Assembly (NCBI GenBank): GCA_031262695.1
Contig: JAISHF010000002.1
Coordinates: 92,523 to 156,522, forward strand
Length of the DNA stretch: 64,000 bases
Source of the DNA: Candidatus Nomurabacteria bacterium
GTDB taxonomy: Bacteria > Patescibacteriota > Saccharimonadia > Saccharimonadales > Saccharimonadaceae
Reading direction: 5' to 3'
Shown here: positions 24,574 through 32,629 of the stretch, one piece after another
Position numbering within the stretch: position 1 is the stretch's first letter
Layout of the letters: each line of letters opens with the position of its first letter
Position numbers and translations under genes: made by a program
Notes under the pieces: generated by a model
The model's input: only the letters and a program-made list of their open reading frames with translations
The model's database searches: none
Told to the model about the DNA's origin: nothing

Positions 24574-25542
24574 TTACTCCGACTTGGCGTCGGCGTCGTC
24601 GAGGAGCTTTTTGCCTTTGACTTCGTAGCGTTTGCCGGTAGTGGCGGAGATGAAGTAGTTTTCGTCTACTAGGTTTACGAGCATAGATAAGTCCTTATCA
24701 TCGGCGATGATGATTTTGCCGTTTTCGGAGAGCATCAGCGGCAGCTGCATTTCGTCCGCGAATTCCATTAACTTATCTTGACTGACGGCGGCGAGGTCGG
24801 CGTCGTCTAGTTTTTTCACTAGCGCCTTCTTTTCTTTGAGCATTTCAGTTAAATCTAGGCCCTCAGCGAGCGTCAAATCATAGGCGTTAGATAATTCTTC
24901 GGCCTTGGCTGGGGCGAGAGCGGTCATAGCGACATCAAACTGGAATAGTCGCTCAAACTTGCCGCGATTTAGCGCCACAAGTTGCCAGCCGTTGGTGCCG
25001 TCATCTACCACCAAAACTTCGTTGCCCTCGGGCACACGGATGCCGACCGAGGCCGAAAACGGCTCTAATTTTTCGCCACGGAGTTCCCACGAGCCTTTGT
25101 CGGAAAGTGCCTGCGAGCCAGATAACCCCTTGATGACATAGCAATTCTTGTTGTTGCCGCCGTCGCCATAGTTAAACTTGGCGGCGACACCCTTGATGCG
25201 GCGAAAATCGTGGTCTTCGCCCGAAAAATAGATAATGTCGGCATATTCTTTCTCAATCAAGTTAATTAGGGTTGCGGCACGATTAACCTCGTCCAGATTC
25301 ATTACGAGCACGGCTTTATCGTTGGTTTGGTTTTCTAGCCGCTGCACCGAGAGGTCGTTCTCTATTCCTTTGTTGACAAAGGCCACCAAATCCTCCAAAA
25401 AGAGCCGCCGGATGCCGGCCTCTAACTCGTTGGCGAGCCGCACCTTGTAGGGTGTATAATTTTTGTTAAAAAAGAAAAGTTCCATGGTGGCGTTTTTCGC
25501 CCATTCCCCTGCCCTGTTCGCCCAGTTAAATAAATCAAACAT
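24574..25542 (-). CDS. DUF4868/KwaB-like protein
   Basis: A 322-residue soluble protein. The middle and C-terminal parts resemble DUF4868 (the KwaB subunit of the Kiwa anti-phage system): ALNRGKFERLFQFDVAMTAL in the position of the family's FE-x-iF motif, and the C-terminal LVDENYFISATTGKRYEVKG matching its usual closing 'yl-S-lTg-Y-v-K' pattern. In Kiwa, KwaB acts with the membrane protein KwaA; no KwaA-like gene adjoins this one, so a defence role cannot be assumed. It lies between greA and the dcw region on the same strand. An 8-codon leaderless mini-ORF precedes it, and no Shine-Dalgarno is seen before the ATG at 25542. The family assignment is from pattern memory and needs a profile search. 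Confidence 0.5.
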   Translation of the reverse strand: MFDLFNWANRAGEWAKNATMELFFFNKNYTPYKVRLANELEAGIRRLFLEDLVAFVNKGIENDLSVQRLENQTNDKAVLVMNLDEVNRAATLINLIEKEYADIIYFSGEDHDFRRIKGVAAKFNYGDGGNNKNCYVIKGLSGSQALSDKGSWELRGEKLEPFSASVGIRVPEGNEVLVVDDGTNGWQLVALNRGKFERLFQFDVAMTALAPAKAEELSNAYDLTLAEGLDLTEMLKEKKALVKKLDDADLAAVSQDKLMEFADEMQLPLMLSENGKIIIADDKDLSMLVNLVDENYFISATTGKRYEVKGKKLLDDADAKSE

Positions 25543-25567
25543 ATTTTTACGGCTGACGCCGAATTTA

Positions 25568-25594
25568 CTAATCGCGTCGCCAAACTCCTTTCAT
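25568..25594 (-). CDS. Possible 8-codon leaderless mini-ORF before the KwaB-like gene
   Basis: ATG at 25594 follows TATAAT (25603-25608) by 8 nt and reads MKGVWRRD then TAG, ending 25 nt before the main start. A very similar start (ATGAAAGGAGTTT after TATAAT) precedes the S1 gene at 60640. It may be a leader peptide, or the AAAGGAGTTT may be a leader motif rather than coding. Confidence 0.3.
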   Translation of the reverse strand: MKGVWRRD

Positions 25595-25602
25595 ATAGAT
25601 AT

Positions 25603-25608
25603 ATTATA
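25603..25608 (-). promoter_or_regulatory. -10 box of the KwaB-like gene
   Basis: Minus-strand TATAAT in GTGTATAAT, upstream of the mini-ORF at 25594. Confidence 0.55.
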
Positions 25609-25626
25609 CACTATCTGGGCTAAATG

Positions 25627-26079
25627 CTAGGCAATTTCAGTGATAATGTAGGTGATTTTGCCCTTGGGGGCGTTAAATTCTACCTCGTCGCCAACTTTGT
25701 GGCCCATCAGCACAAGCCCGAGGGGGCTTTCAGAGCTCAGTTTGCTTTGCAAAGGGTTGGCTTCTACGGGGCTAACAATTTGATATGCAACCTCTTTTTT
25801 GTCGTCTCTCAGGGTAATTTTGCTGCCTAGCACGACTTTGTCGGACTTTTTAGACTTGATAATCGTGGCATGCTCTAAAATATGCTCAATCTCTTGGACG
25901 CGGCTTTCTAGGACTTTTTGTGCTTCGCGGGCGGCGTCATATTCGGCGTTCTCGGAGAGGTCGCCAAAACTACGGGCATAGGCCAAATCCTCGGCAATTT
26001 GCGGGCGCTTTGCCACTAGCGTTGCCAGCTCGGCTTTAAGTTCTTCGCGCTTATCAGCAGTAATTTCTAGTTTATTCAT
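25627..26079 (-). CDS. greA: Transcription elongation factor GreA
   Basis: A 150-residue GreA/GreB protein that rescues backtracked RNA polymerase by stimulating transcript cleavage. The N-terminal coiled coil carries the tip motif FGDLSENAEYDAAREAQ with its acidic residues. The C-terminal FKBP-like domain includes SPLGLVLMGHKVGDEVEF. The Shine-Dalgarno AAGGAAG lies close upstream. It is downstream of proS in a leftward series and could be co-transcribed. Confidence 0.95.
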   Translation of the reverse strand: MNKLEITADKREELKAELATLVAKRPQIAEDLAYARSFGDLSENAEYDAAREAQKVLESRVQEIEHILEHATIIKSKKSDKVVLGSKITLRDDKKEVAYQIVSPVEANPLQSKLSSESPLGLVLMGHKVGDEVEFNAPKGKITYIITEIA

Positions 26080-26124
26080 ATCTTCCTTTCCGTAACCTCT
26101 ACCGCACCCCGCGGACTATGCCTA

Positions 26125-27375
26125 TTATAGCAAACTGGCAAAAAATGTCAAGAGTTCATCTGGAGCGACCAATTCTGGCTCGCCCGTGCGGGATTTTAGC
26201 TCAATTTTGCCCTGCCCCAAAGTTTTGTCGCTCACCACAACCCGATACGGGATGCCGAGAAGATCGGCGTCGGCCAACTTTTCGCCGACGCGAGCGTCGC
26301 GGTCGTCCCACAACACCTCTATGCCAGCCTGTATAAATTTTGTGTACAACTCATTTGCTTGGCGCTCCCCTGCTTCGCCGATGCCAACAAGATAAACTTG
26401 GAACGGGGCCACAGCGGCTGGCCAGACTAGGCCCCTTTCGTCGCTGAATTTTTCGGCAAGCACGCCCATTACGCGGGTGATGCCGATACCGTAAGAGCCG
26501 AGATAAAGCGGGTGTTTTTGCCCGTCCTCGCCCATGAACTCTACGCCCATATCGCGCGCCTTGGCGTCGCCAAAATTAAAGATGTTGCCGACCTCGGCGC
26601 TCCTAACCTTTTCTAGTTTAGACTTGTCTAGACCGAGTTCTGCCACAGCGTCATCTAAGACCTCTTCGTTTACAGCAATATTCCGTGCGCGGTCTAGGTA
26701 GAGCCAGTCCTCGCCAGCGTCGCAAATAGTCTGATATTCGTGGCTAAATTTAGTAAAAGCACCACCACTAGCAAAAGTAACAAAAGTATCCTGCCCTAGC
26801 CCAAGTTGCTCAAAAACCCGCCCGTAAGCCTGCTTGACCTTCTCGTAATAATCGGCGAGGTCTTGCTCGCTGGTGTGCATAGAATACATATCTTTCATCA
26901 CAAATTCGCGGCCGCGCATAATGCCCGATTTGGCGCGGAGTTCATTGCGTAGTTTAGTCTGGAACTGATAAACCGAAACTGGCAAATCGCGATAGCTAGT
27001 CAGTTCGCGGCCGACAGTTTGCAAAATCGCCTCCTCGTGGCTCCAAGCGAGGCCGACCTCGGTCTCGTCTTTGAGTTTGGTCTTAAACCAGACATCTACA
27101 ACCTCGTCATCCCAGCGGCCAGTCGTTTGCCAGACTTCGCGCGGTTGCAGGCTAGACATCACGAGTTCCGCCCCGCCGACAGCGTTCATCTCGCGGCGAA
27201 CAATATTTTTAATTTTTTCTAGCACCCGGAGACCGATTGGCAAATAGGCATACACCCCTGCCATCTGGCGATTGACATAGCCAGCACGAGTAAGCAGGCG
27301 CGCGTTTTTGCTTGGCTCCTCGGCGGCACTCTGCTCGGTTTTGCTTGTTTTAATCCAAAAATCAGTTCGCTTCAT
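26125..27375 (-). CDS. proS: Proline-tRNA ligase, short bacterial form
   Basis: A 416-residue class II synthetase. Motif 1 region LTRAGYVNRQMAGVYAYLPIG, motif 2 FQTKLRNELRAKSGIMRGREF and motif 3 SYGIGITRVMGVLAE are visible, followed by the anticodon-binding domain (VYLVGIGEAGERQANELY). It is about 150 residues shorter than typical bacterial ProS because the INS editing domain between motifs 2 and 3 is absent, so misacylated Ala-tRNA(Pro) would need to be cleared otherwise or be tolerated. The ATG follows GATAAT (27385-27390) by 9 nt with no Shine-Dalgarno, so it is a near-leaderless first gene. Confidence 0.95.
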   Translation of the reverse strand: MKRTDFWIKTSKTEQSAAEEPSKNARLLTRAGYVNRQMAGVYAYLPIGLRVLEKIKNIVRREMNAVGGAELVMSSLQPREVWQTTGRWDDEVVDVWFKTKLKDETEVGLAWSHEEAILQTVGRELTSYRDLPVSVYQFQTKLRNELRAKSGIMRGREFVMKDMYSMHTSEQDLADYYEKVKQAYGRVFEQLGLGQDTFVTFASGGAFTKFSHEYQTICDAGEDWLYLDRARNIAVNEEVLDDAVAELGLDKSKLEKVRSAEVGNIFNFGDAKARDMGVEFMGEDGQKHPLYLGSYGIGITRVMGVLAEKFSDERGLVWPAAVAPFQVYLVGIGEAGERQANELYTKFIQAGIEVLWDDRDARVGEKLADADLLGIPYRVVVSDKTLGQGKIELKSRTGEPELVAPDELLTFFASLL

Positions 27376-27384
27376 ATAATATAT

Positions 27385-27390
27385 ATTATC
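27385..27390 (-). promoter_or_regulatory. -10 box of proS
   Basis: Minus-strand GATAAT, 9 nt before the ATG, within an AT-only stretch. Confidence 0.5.
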
Positions 27391-27405
27391 ACAAATCAGC
27401 GAAAA

Positions 27406-28701
27406 TTAAAAACCGGGGATTTGGAAGGCATTGGCGGGTGGAAGAGCTGGGGCCTGGGCAGGCTCTGTCGTTGTGGTTGGCTCCGTAGTTAGAGCCGGCG
27501 GCGCAGCAGGTGGCTCGGCAGGATTAAACTCTGGTGGCAACGGCAAACGATTCTCAATCAAGCGTTGGACTTCGGCGATGGTTGGCGTGGCGGCCTTGAT
27601 GGGGTCAGGTGGCAATTCGGGTAGCGGGGCGGGAGTTGGGGCTGGCTCAGGGGTTGGTTCTGGGGTAGGTTCTGGCGTGGGCTCAGGGGTTGGTTCTGGC
27701 GATGCTAACTGATCCACGAAAGCCACTGGGTCGGTCGGTTGCTCAATGATGTCAGCGTTCGGTGCCAAAAAATCATCTTGCGGGACGATTAATTCGCTTG
27801 GCGGCGGCAAGGTTGCTGGGTCGCCGTCGGGCGCCCCGCTATCAGACGATGCTGGCTCTGGTGCCAGCGGCTGGTCCTCAGGAGCAGGTATTGCGTCAAC
27901 CTCTGAGGTGCCGACATTGGCCATCACGGCGTGCTGGTCGGCGCCGACAGACATCAGACGAGCGGCGAGGCTCATAATGGCTGGCGTGGTGCGGTCATTA
28001 GTGAAGCGGTTAGAAACGGCAACTAGCCCCGCCAAAAGTGCTGTCGCTACCTCTTTGCTGATTTCGTGCTGGTCGTTGAGATTCTCAATTAGCTCGGTTG
28101 TCGCCTCGGTGAGAGTGCCGACATCAGGTTCCCAGATGATGTCGCCGAGCTTCTTGGCCTCGGCGGCGTCAGCACGGACAACAATACTAGCAGCCTTGGC
28201 GTTATGCATAATTTTGTTATGCTCGGCAAGAGCGGCGTCAAAATCGTCGGCATTTTTGACATCAAGCGCCAAAACGAGGTCAATATTAAAGTCGCCGCGG
28301 GTAAATTGCAGGTCTTTTTCGTCAATTATAGTGCGATAAGGGGTGATATAAATGCGGACAAAATCGCCGTCAACCTTGTAGCGGAGGTGGTCGGCCTTCT
28401 CCTTATTGAGGCTAATGATGAAATCTTGGAGACTGTTGGTATTGGTCTCAAAAACTTTTTCGGGATTCAAAAATTCAATACTCTCAGGGAGCGCGCCAGA
28501 AAAAATCGCCGTGGCGTTTTTGCCGGCGGCGTCAAGGGCGAGGGTGAGAGCGAAAGCGCTGGTGAGTTCCTCTGGTGTCGGGTTTTTAGAGAGGGCAACG
28601 AGGATATTTTGGGCATTCTGAATCGCCTCAGCGACTGGCTTGCTGCCAGATGAGGGGACGACCGTCTGGTCTGGGGCTGGCTTATTTGTGTTTGGTTGCA
28701 T
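27406..28701 (-). CDS. Degenerate DHH-family protein with Pro/Glu-rich repeat tail
   Basis: A 431-residue protein. Residues about 20-270 follow the layout of DHH phosphoesterases such as NrnA. An N-terminal helix-strand unit (LTSAFALTLALDAAGKNATA) stands where active enzymes have the His-Asp metal site, and ISKEVATALLAGLVAVSNRF with TPAIMSLAARLMSVGAD corresponds to the DHHA1-side helices. The catalytic DHH triad and the N-terminal HxxPDxD residues are missing, so it is probably not a nuclease. The tail holds four tandem PTPE repeats (around 27640-27705) and a second proline-rich run, like a flexible linker. The start at 28701 follows TACAAT by 8 nt; the ATG at 28719 would include the promoter. 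Confidence 0.6.
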   Translation of the reverse strand: MQPNTNKPAPDQTVVPSSGSKPVAEAIQNAQNILVALSKNPTPEELTSAFALTLALDAAGKNATAIFSGALPESIEFLNPEKVFETNTNSLQDFIISLNKEKADHLRYKVDGDFVRIYITPYRTIIDEKDLQFTRGDFNIDLVLALDVKNADDFDAALAEHNKIMHNAKAASIVVRADAAEAKKLGDIIWEPDVGTLTEATTELIENLNDQHEISKEVATALLAGLVAVSNRFTNDRTTPAIMSLAARLMSVGADQHAVMANVGTSEVDAIPAPEDQPLAPEPASSDSGAPDGDPATLPPPSELIVPQDDFLAPNADIIEQPTDPVAFVDQLASPEPTPEPTPEPTPEPTPEPAPTPAPLPELPPDPIKAATPTIAEVQRLIENRLPLPPEFNPAEPPAAPPALTTEPTTTTEPAQAPALPPANAFQIPGF

Positions 28702-28709
28702 ACACCGAC

Positions 28710-28715
28710 ATTGTA
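28710..28715 (-). promoter_or_regulatory. -10 box for the DHH-like gene
   Basis: Minus-strand TACAAT, 8 nt before the ATG at 28701. Confidence 0.45.
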
Positions 28716-28743
28716 TCACACTTATGCTAAAATTGCAAGATGT

Positions 28744-29736
28744 CTAGCGACTTTTTGATAAGAGTTGCTTGAACTTCCATGCGATAAACTTGAACTTGTC
28801 AACTGGAATTGCCCAGACGCCAAAATATTCCTCAACTTGCCCGCCCCATTTGCGCTTGAAGGTGAGGCCGCTGTCGTCTGGCCCGCTGATACCGAAGAAG
28901 TTAAAGCGAGGAATCCCCTGTTCAATACTAGAACGAATCATGGCATCAAGCAAAAAATACATGCCCCCAAGCTCAAGCGAGCGAGCCGAGTTACCACCGA
29001 AGAAGTGCACTGCCTCAAGTTTAGAAAATACAAAAACGCCGCCAGCGACGACCTGCTGGTCGGCGGATTCAACGATTACGAAACGCACCTTGTAGTCAGC
29101 GCTAGTCTCAAAGGCGCGGTAGAGGCTTTGCAAATAGGCGAGGTTCGCAACATTAAAGTTTTTGCGGTCGGCGGATGCTTTGAGTACGTTCTCCATAAGG
29201 GGCAATTCGTCATACGAGAGGTCGCGAAGGGAGAGGCCGTTTTTGGCGGAATTACGAATCTCCCAACGAACTTTACGATGGAGCGAGTTAAACCAAGCCT
29301 CTGTGTCGGCTGGAAGCGGACGAGCAAAGACAAAATGCAGTCGCCCCTCACGCCCGCGTTTTAGGCGTCGCCACCCCTGTTGCTGCCAAGTCATAGTGGC
29401 ACTTGCGGCGAAAAACGGATTCATAGTGAGGAATATCTTGCCCTGCTGTCGGGCATAAGCGGTCAGGCCATCAGTCCAAATCTTGATAGTTTTAGGCGAA
29501 ATGGTTTCTTGAGTGGGGTCGGCAACTGGCCCGCAAAGACAGTCTAGGCTAGTCGGGTAGAGCCCACAAAGGCCGGCCAAGGCAATTTTGTCATTGTCAA
29601 TTACGGCAAAAAACTTGGGTTCAGCGCCGCGCTCTCGCCGCACGGTTGCGAATTCAGCACTCTGCATAAAATTATGCCCCAAGGCGCCAAATGCGAATTG
29701 CTCAAACTTGCCGCCGTCAATCTCAATAAACTTCAT
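28744..29736 (-). CDS. FemAB/FemX-type aminoacyltransferase (peptidoglycan bridge formation)
   Basis: A 330-residue member of the FemABX family (two GNAT-like halves), which use aminoacyl-tRNA to extend the stem peptide of lipid II or peptidoglycan. Typical segments are LGHNFMQSAEFATVRRERG at the N-terminus, SLHRKVRWEIRNSAKNGL (basic FemAB helix), AGGVFVFSKLEAVHFFGGNS and the C-terminal FNFFGISG...GLTFKRKWGG, where the last corresponds to the family's closing F-K-xx-fGg motif. It is the first of three FemAB-like genes here (others at 34426 and 35502). The start is supported by TATAAT 6 nt upstream (leaderless). Its tRNA partner is unknown. Confidence 0.85.
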   Translation of the reverse strand: MKFIEIDGGKFEQFAFGALGHNFMQSAEFATVRRERGAEPKFFAVIDNDKIALAGLCGLYPTSLDCLCGPVADPTQETISPKTIKIWTDGLTAYARQQGKIFLTMNPFFAASATMTWQQQGWRRLKRGREGRLHFVFARPLPADTEAWFNSLHRKVRWEIRNSAKNGLSLRDLSYDELPLMENVLKASADRKNFNVANLAYLQSLYRAFETSADYKVRFVIVESADQQVVAGGVFVFSKLEAVHFFGGNSARSLELGGMYFLLDAMIRSSIEQGIPRFNFFGISGPDDSGLTFKRKWGGQVEEYFGVWAIPVDKFKFIAWKFKQLLSKSR

Positions 29737-29742
29737 GCTGAT

Positions 29743-29748
29743 ATTATA
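29743..29748 (-). promoter_or_regulatory. -10 box, leaderless start at 29736
   Basis: Minus-strand TATAAT in GTGATATAAT, 6 nt before the ATG. Confidence 0.7.
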
Positions 29749-29766
29749 TCACGCTTTGGGCTAAGG

Positions 29767-30906
29767 TTAGTATTTGGCAAGAGTGGCGATGAAAGTTTTG
29801 TATTCTTGGCCGCGACGAACAGTCAACTCAATGCGGTCGCCGATGGTATATTCGCCAAGTAGCGTTGAAAGGTTGCCATTAACACCGACCTCAAAACTGC
29901 CGACTTTGGTGATGATGTCCCCTGCTTGGAGACCGGCGTTGGCGGCTGGGCCGCCTGAGATAATGCTCTGCTCGTTTGCAAGGTAAGCGCCACGATTGAC
30001 AGGCAAATCATATTCGGCGACGACGCTGGCGTCAATGTCAAGATAGCGGACGCCAAGCATAGCACGTTCAACCTTGCCGGTCTCAAGTAGGTGGCGAAGC
30101 ATACCCTTGGTGGCGCCGATAGGAATCGCAAAACCGAGGTTGTTGCCGCTAGCCGAAACGGCGGTGTTGATGCCGATGACTTGGCCGCCAGCATTGGCAA
30201 GCGGGCCGCCAGAATTGCCGAGATTAATGGCGGCGTCGGTCTGAATCATATCAGAGAGGTTCTCGTTAGTGCCGCCGTCGGAGGAGCTGGCACTGATGCC
30301 GCGGCCAACACCTGAAACGACGCCAGAAGTGACGGAATTCTGGAACTGGCCAAGAGCGTAGCCGACGGCGATGGCGGGCTGGCCGATTTTAAGGGTGCGA
30401 CTATCGCCAAGATTGGCGACTTCCCAACCGTTGACCCCGTTGACCTTGATGAAGGCGACATCATTGAGTGGGTCGGTGCCGACAACTTGGGCATCGCTAT
30501 AAAGAATGTCATTATGCATAATCGCAACCGTTTGCGCGCCGTCTACCACGTGCTTGTTGGTGAGAATATAGCCGTCGGACGACACCACAATGCCAGTGCC
30601 AGCGCCAGTGCTAAAACTGCCATTTGAGCCGACCAGCACAGAAACAGTGACCTTCATTACGCTGGCGGCGACAGTTTCAACGGATTCGTTATTAAAAATT
30701 GAGTTGTTGCCGTCGTGAATACTGTCGTAGCGTTCGTCGGTAAGCGTGAGCCAGCTAGCAAACCAATTGCGGACCGAGGTAATATTAAAGGTGGCAATTA
30801 TCGCAGTGGCAATGACGGCAAAGATAGCAAAGCCGACAAGCGCGCCGATGAGAGCGGAATGGTCCTTTTTTATCTGATTGGGCGTATTGTCGTTATTGTT
30901 TTCCAT
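29767..30906 (-). CDS. HtrA/DegP-like membrane-anchored serine protease with PDZ domain
   Basis: A 379-residue envelope protease. The N-terminal helix (residues 18-40) anchors it. The trypsin-like domain carries His119 (TNKHVV), Asp149 (DPLNDVAF) and Ser232 (GNSGGPL). A single PDZ domain follows (about 285-370, AGLQAGDIITKVGS). Such enzymes degrade or refold misfolded exported proteins. The ATG has a strong AGGAGG site and lies 9 nt after the preceding membrane-protein gene, so the two form an operon. Its substrates may include the exported glycan and wall proteins nearby. Confidence 0.92.
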   Translation of the reverse strand: MENNNDNTPNQIKKDHSALIGALVGFAIFAVIATAIIATFNITSVRNWFASWLTLTDERYDSIHDGNNSIFNNESVETVAASVMKVTVSVLVGSNGSFSTGAGTGIVVSSDGYILTNKHVVDGAQTVAIMHNDILYSDAQVVGTDPLNDVAFIKVNGVNGWEVANLGDSRTLKIGQPAIAVGYALGQFQNSVTSGVVSGVGRGISASSSDGGTNENLSDMIQTDAAINLGNSGGPLANAGGQVIGINTAVSASGNNLGFAIPIGATKGMLRHLLETGKVERAMLGVRYLDIDASVVAEYDLPVNRGAYLANEQSIISGGPAANAGLQAGDIITKVGSFEVGVNGNLSTLLGEYTIGDRIELTVRRGQEYKTFIATLAKY

Positions 30907-30914
30907 TTTCCTCC

Positions 30915-31688
30915 TTAATAGGTGATACCACCTGAAAACACTACAAGTATGACAATTTGAATAATGGCGGCGAAAATGCCCGAGAAAATAACTTCGGTGC
31001 GTTCGGTGCGGGATTCCTCTTGAAGGTATTCAAGATAGAGCGAGGCAAAAAGGGCGACCAAAAGGACGGAGATGGCGAGGGCGGGTATGGCGACGCCACC
31101 AAAGACAAAGACGACCTGCCAGAATGAGGAGGCGAAGGCAAAAGCTGCGGTAGCAAAACCGAAACAGAGAGCAGAAAGTTCAATTGGGGTGTCGTCATCA
31201 TCAAGAGCGATAAGGAAATGGCGAGCCGAAGCGTAGCCAATGATACCAGCGGCGGCGACGAGAACGATATTCGGGAGTTCATAACAGAGTTGAACGGCAA
31301 CTGAAAGGCCGAGAAAAAGGCTGAGGCCGGCTTGCAATTTGGTAGAAACGAGGTCATTTTTAGTCTTGATGACGGCCGCCCAGAGGACAAATAGCACTGT
31401 AATAGCTAGAAGAGCGATGTAATTCTCAAGATTGAGCCAAGCGAGAAGGACGAGCGAACAGTTGGCGATAATGTCAACGAGGTTGGCGCGGATGGAAAGC
31501 CAAAGAAAATAGGGGCGAACGATGAAAGTGCGCCACTTACTGGCGACAACCAGCAAAAGCGATGGCCAAGGCACGGCAGTAAGCACGACCAGCCCAACGG
31601 CGACTAGGGCAAAACCGACATTAAGCACGAGATGCACAATATCGCTCAGCGCTGAGCCACTCGTCTTACCTTCTAGAAACTTTGCCAT
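30915..31688 (-). CDS. Polytopic membrane protein of unknown function
   Basis: A 257-residue hydrophobic protein with about 7-8 predicted helices, starting with a soluble stretch (MAKFLEGKTSGSALSD) and ending with a helix at the extreme C-terminus. An acidic run (ALDDDDTPIELS) sits in a loop near the middle. I recognise no family. It heads the operon with the HtrA-like protease, so a role in envelope stress or as a protease partner is possible. The ATG follows TATAAT (31697-31702) by 8 nt with no Shine-Dalgarno, so it is near-leaderless. It is divergent from the phosphotransferase gene at 31728. Confidence 0.7.
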   Translation of the reverse strand: MAKFLEGKTSGSALSDIVHLVLNVGFALVAVGLVVLTAVPWPSLLLVVASKWRTFIVRPYFLWLSIRANLVDIIANCSLVLLAWLNLENYIALLAITVLFVLWAAVIKTKNDLVSTKLQAGLSLFLGLSVAVQLCYELPNIVLVAAAGIIGYASARHFLIALDDDDTPIELSALCFGFATAAFAFASSFWQVVFVFGGVAIPALAISVLLVALFASLYLEYLQEESRTERTEVIFSGIFAAIIQIVILVVFSGGITY

Positions 31689-31696
31689 ATAGGTCT

Positions 31697-31721
31697 ATTA
31701 TAGCACAATTCGTGATATAAT
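31697..31721. promoter_or_regulatory. Back-to-back -10 boxes of a divergent gene pair
   Basis: Minus-strand TATAAT at 31697-31702 (8 nt before the 31688 ATG) and plus-strand TATAAT at 31716-31721 in GTGATATAAT (6 nt before the GTG at 31728). Only 39 bp separate the two start codons, so the promoters overlap. Confidence 0.65.
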
Positions 31722-31727
31722 ATATAT

Positions 31728-32570
31728 GTGAAAAAGACATTTTTTACGACAAAAGATGATTTGGAGCAGATTATTCGGGGCAAACTTTCTGGCGTAAAGG
31801 CGACGCGGCAGATTTTGACGGGCTGGACAAACATCGTGATTGAAGCAGAAACCGATTCTGGTAGTTATTTTTTCCGATTCCCCCGGAATGAGTTTTGGTC
31901 GCGAATGATTCGCAAAGATGCCCGATTCTGCCAGTTTGTCAGTGGCAAGACGAGTTTTTATACGCCTGATATGAAATTGCTGTTTGATGAACACGGGCGG
32001 CCGTTTTCGCTACATAAAAAAATTGAGGGTTATTCATTAAACGACCGACTTTATAACCTGTCGCATACGGCATTGACAGCGGTGGCGTATGATTGTGCGA
32101 AGTTTGTTTATGAGATGAGTAAGATTTCGGTAGAGTCAGCGCCGAAAAAGTTGCGTTATCCGCTGGCGAAGTTTTTGCGCGAGTTGGATGAGCGGCATTA
32201 TGTGGAGGGCGAGCATATTCCAGAGGATCACGAGTTTATCACGAGCCTCGGCACAAGCAAATTGGTGCATGGCGACTTGAATTTGGGGAATATTTTGCTG
32301 GATGAGAATGACAAGATGGTAGCGGTGATTGATTTTTGCTTTGCAGGTGCGGGCGACCCGAAGGCGGATGTAGCACGGATTTTGTCGCGGCCGGTGCCAA
32401 AGGAGTTTGAAGAGAGTTTGATTCGCTATTATCAGGAGTTGTTGGGCGACGACCGCCGCGAGGCATTGGAGCATTTACGCGAGTCATGGGGGCGGATTGA
32501 CGCGGGTTATGCGGGGCATATTCGGCGAGAGTTCCCCGAGATTACCCTGCCCGAATTGCAGATTACCTGA
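31728..32570 (+). CDS. Aminoglycoside/choline-type phosphotransferase (APH family)
   Basis: A 280-residue kinase-like protein. The catalytic loop is LVHGDLNLGNILLDEND (Brenner motif, catalytic Asp in HGD) and the metal site is VIDFCFAGAGDPKADV. The family phosphorylates small hydroxylated molecules such as choline, aminoglycosides or sugars. Given the neighbouring envelope genes, a choline- or sugar-kinase role is as likely as antibiotic resistance. It starts with GTG: that codon lies exactly 6 nt after TATAAT, and no better start is near, so the rule of leaderless starts here extends to GTG. Confidence 0.8.
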   Translation: MKKTFFTTKDDLEQIIRGKLSGVKATRQILTGWTNIVIEAETDSGSYFFRFPRNEFWSRMIRKDARFCQFVSGKTSFYTPDMKLLFDEHGRPFSLHKKIEGYSLNDRLYNLSHTALTAVAYDCAKFVYEMSKISVESAPKKLRYPLAKFLRELDERHYVEGEHIPEDHEFITSLGTSKLVHGDLNLGNILLDENDKMVAVIDFCFAGAGDPKADVARILSRPVPKEFEESLIRYYQELLGDDRREALEHLRESWGRIDAGYAGHIRREFPEITLPELQIT

Positions 32571-32580
32571 TGCGATAACT

Positions 32581-32629
32581 TTATAAAGTTTGCAAAAGTT
32601 TATAAAGTTTTGTTTTACCTATAAAGTTT
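32581..32629. repeat. Three TATAAAGTTT repeats between convergent genes
   Basis: TTATAAAGTTT at 32581-32591 and 32600-32610, and TATAAAGTTT at 32620-32629, the last overlapping the stop of the zeta-like gene. Spacing is 19-20 bp. Function is unknown. It may simply be an AT-rich terminator-like region. Confidence 0.5.

Noticed and set aside
27640..27705. Short tandem DNA repeat as an independent element
   Set aside because: It encodes in-frame PTPE repeats of the DHH-like protein and is explained by coding.
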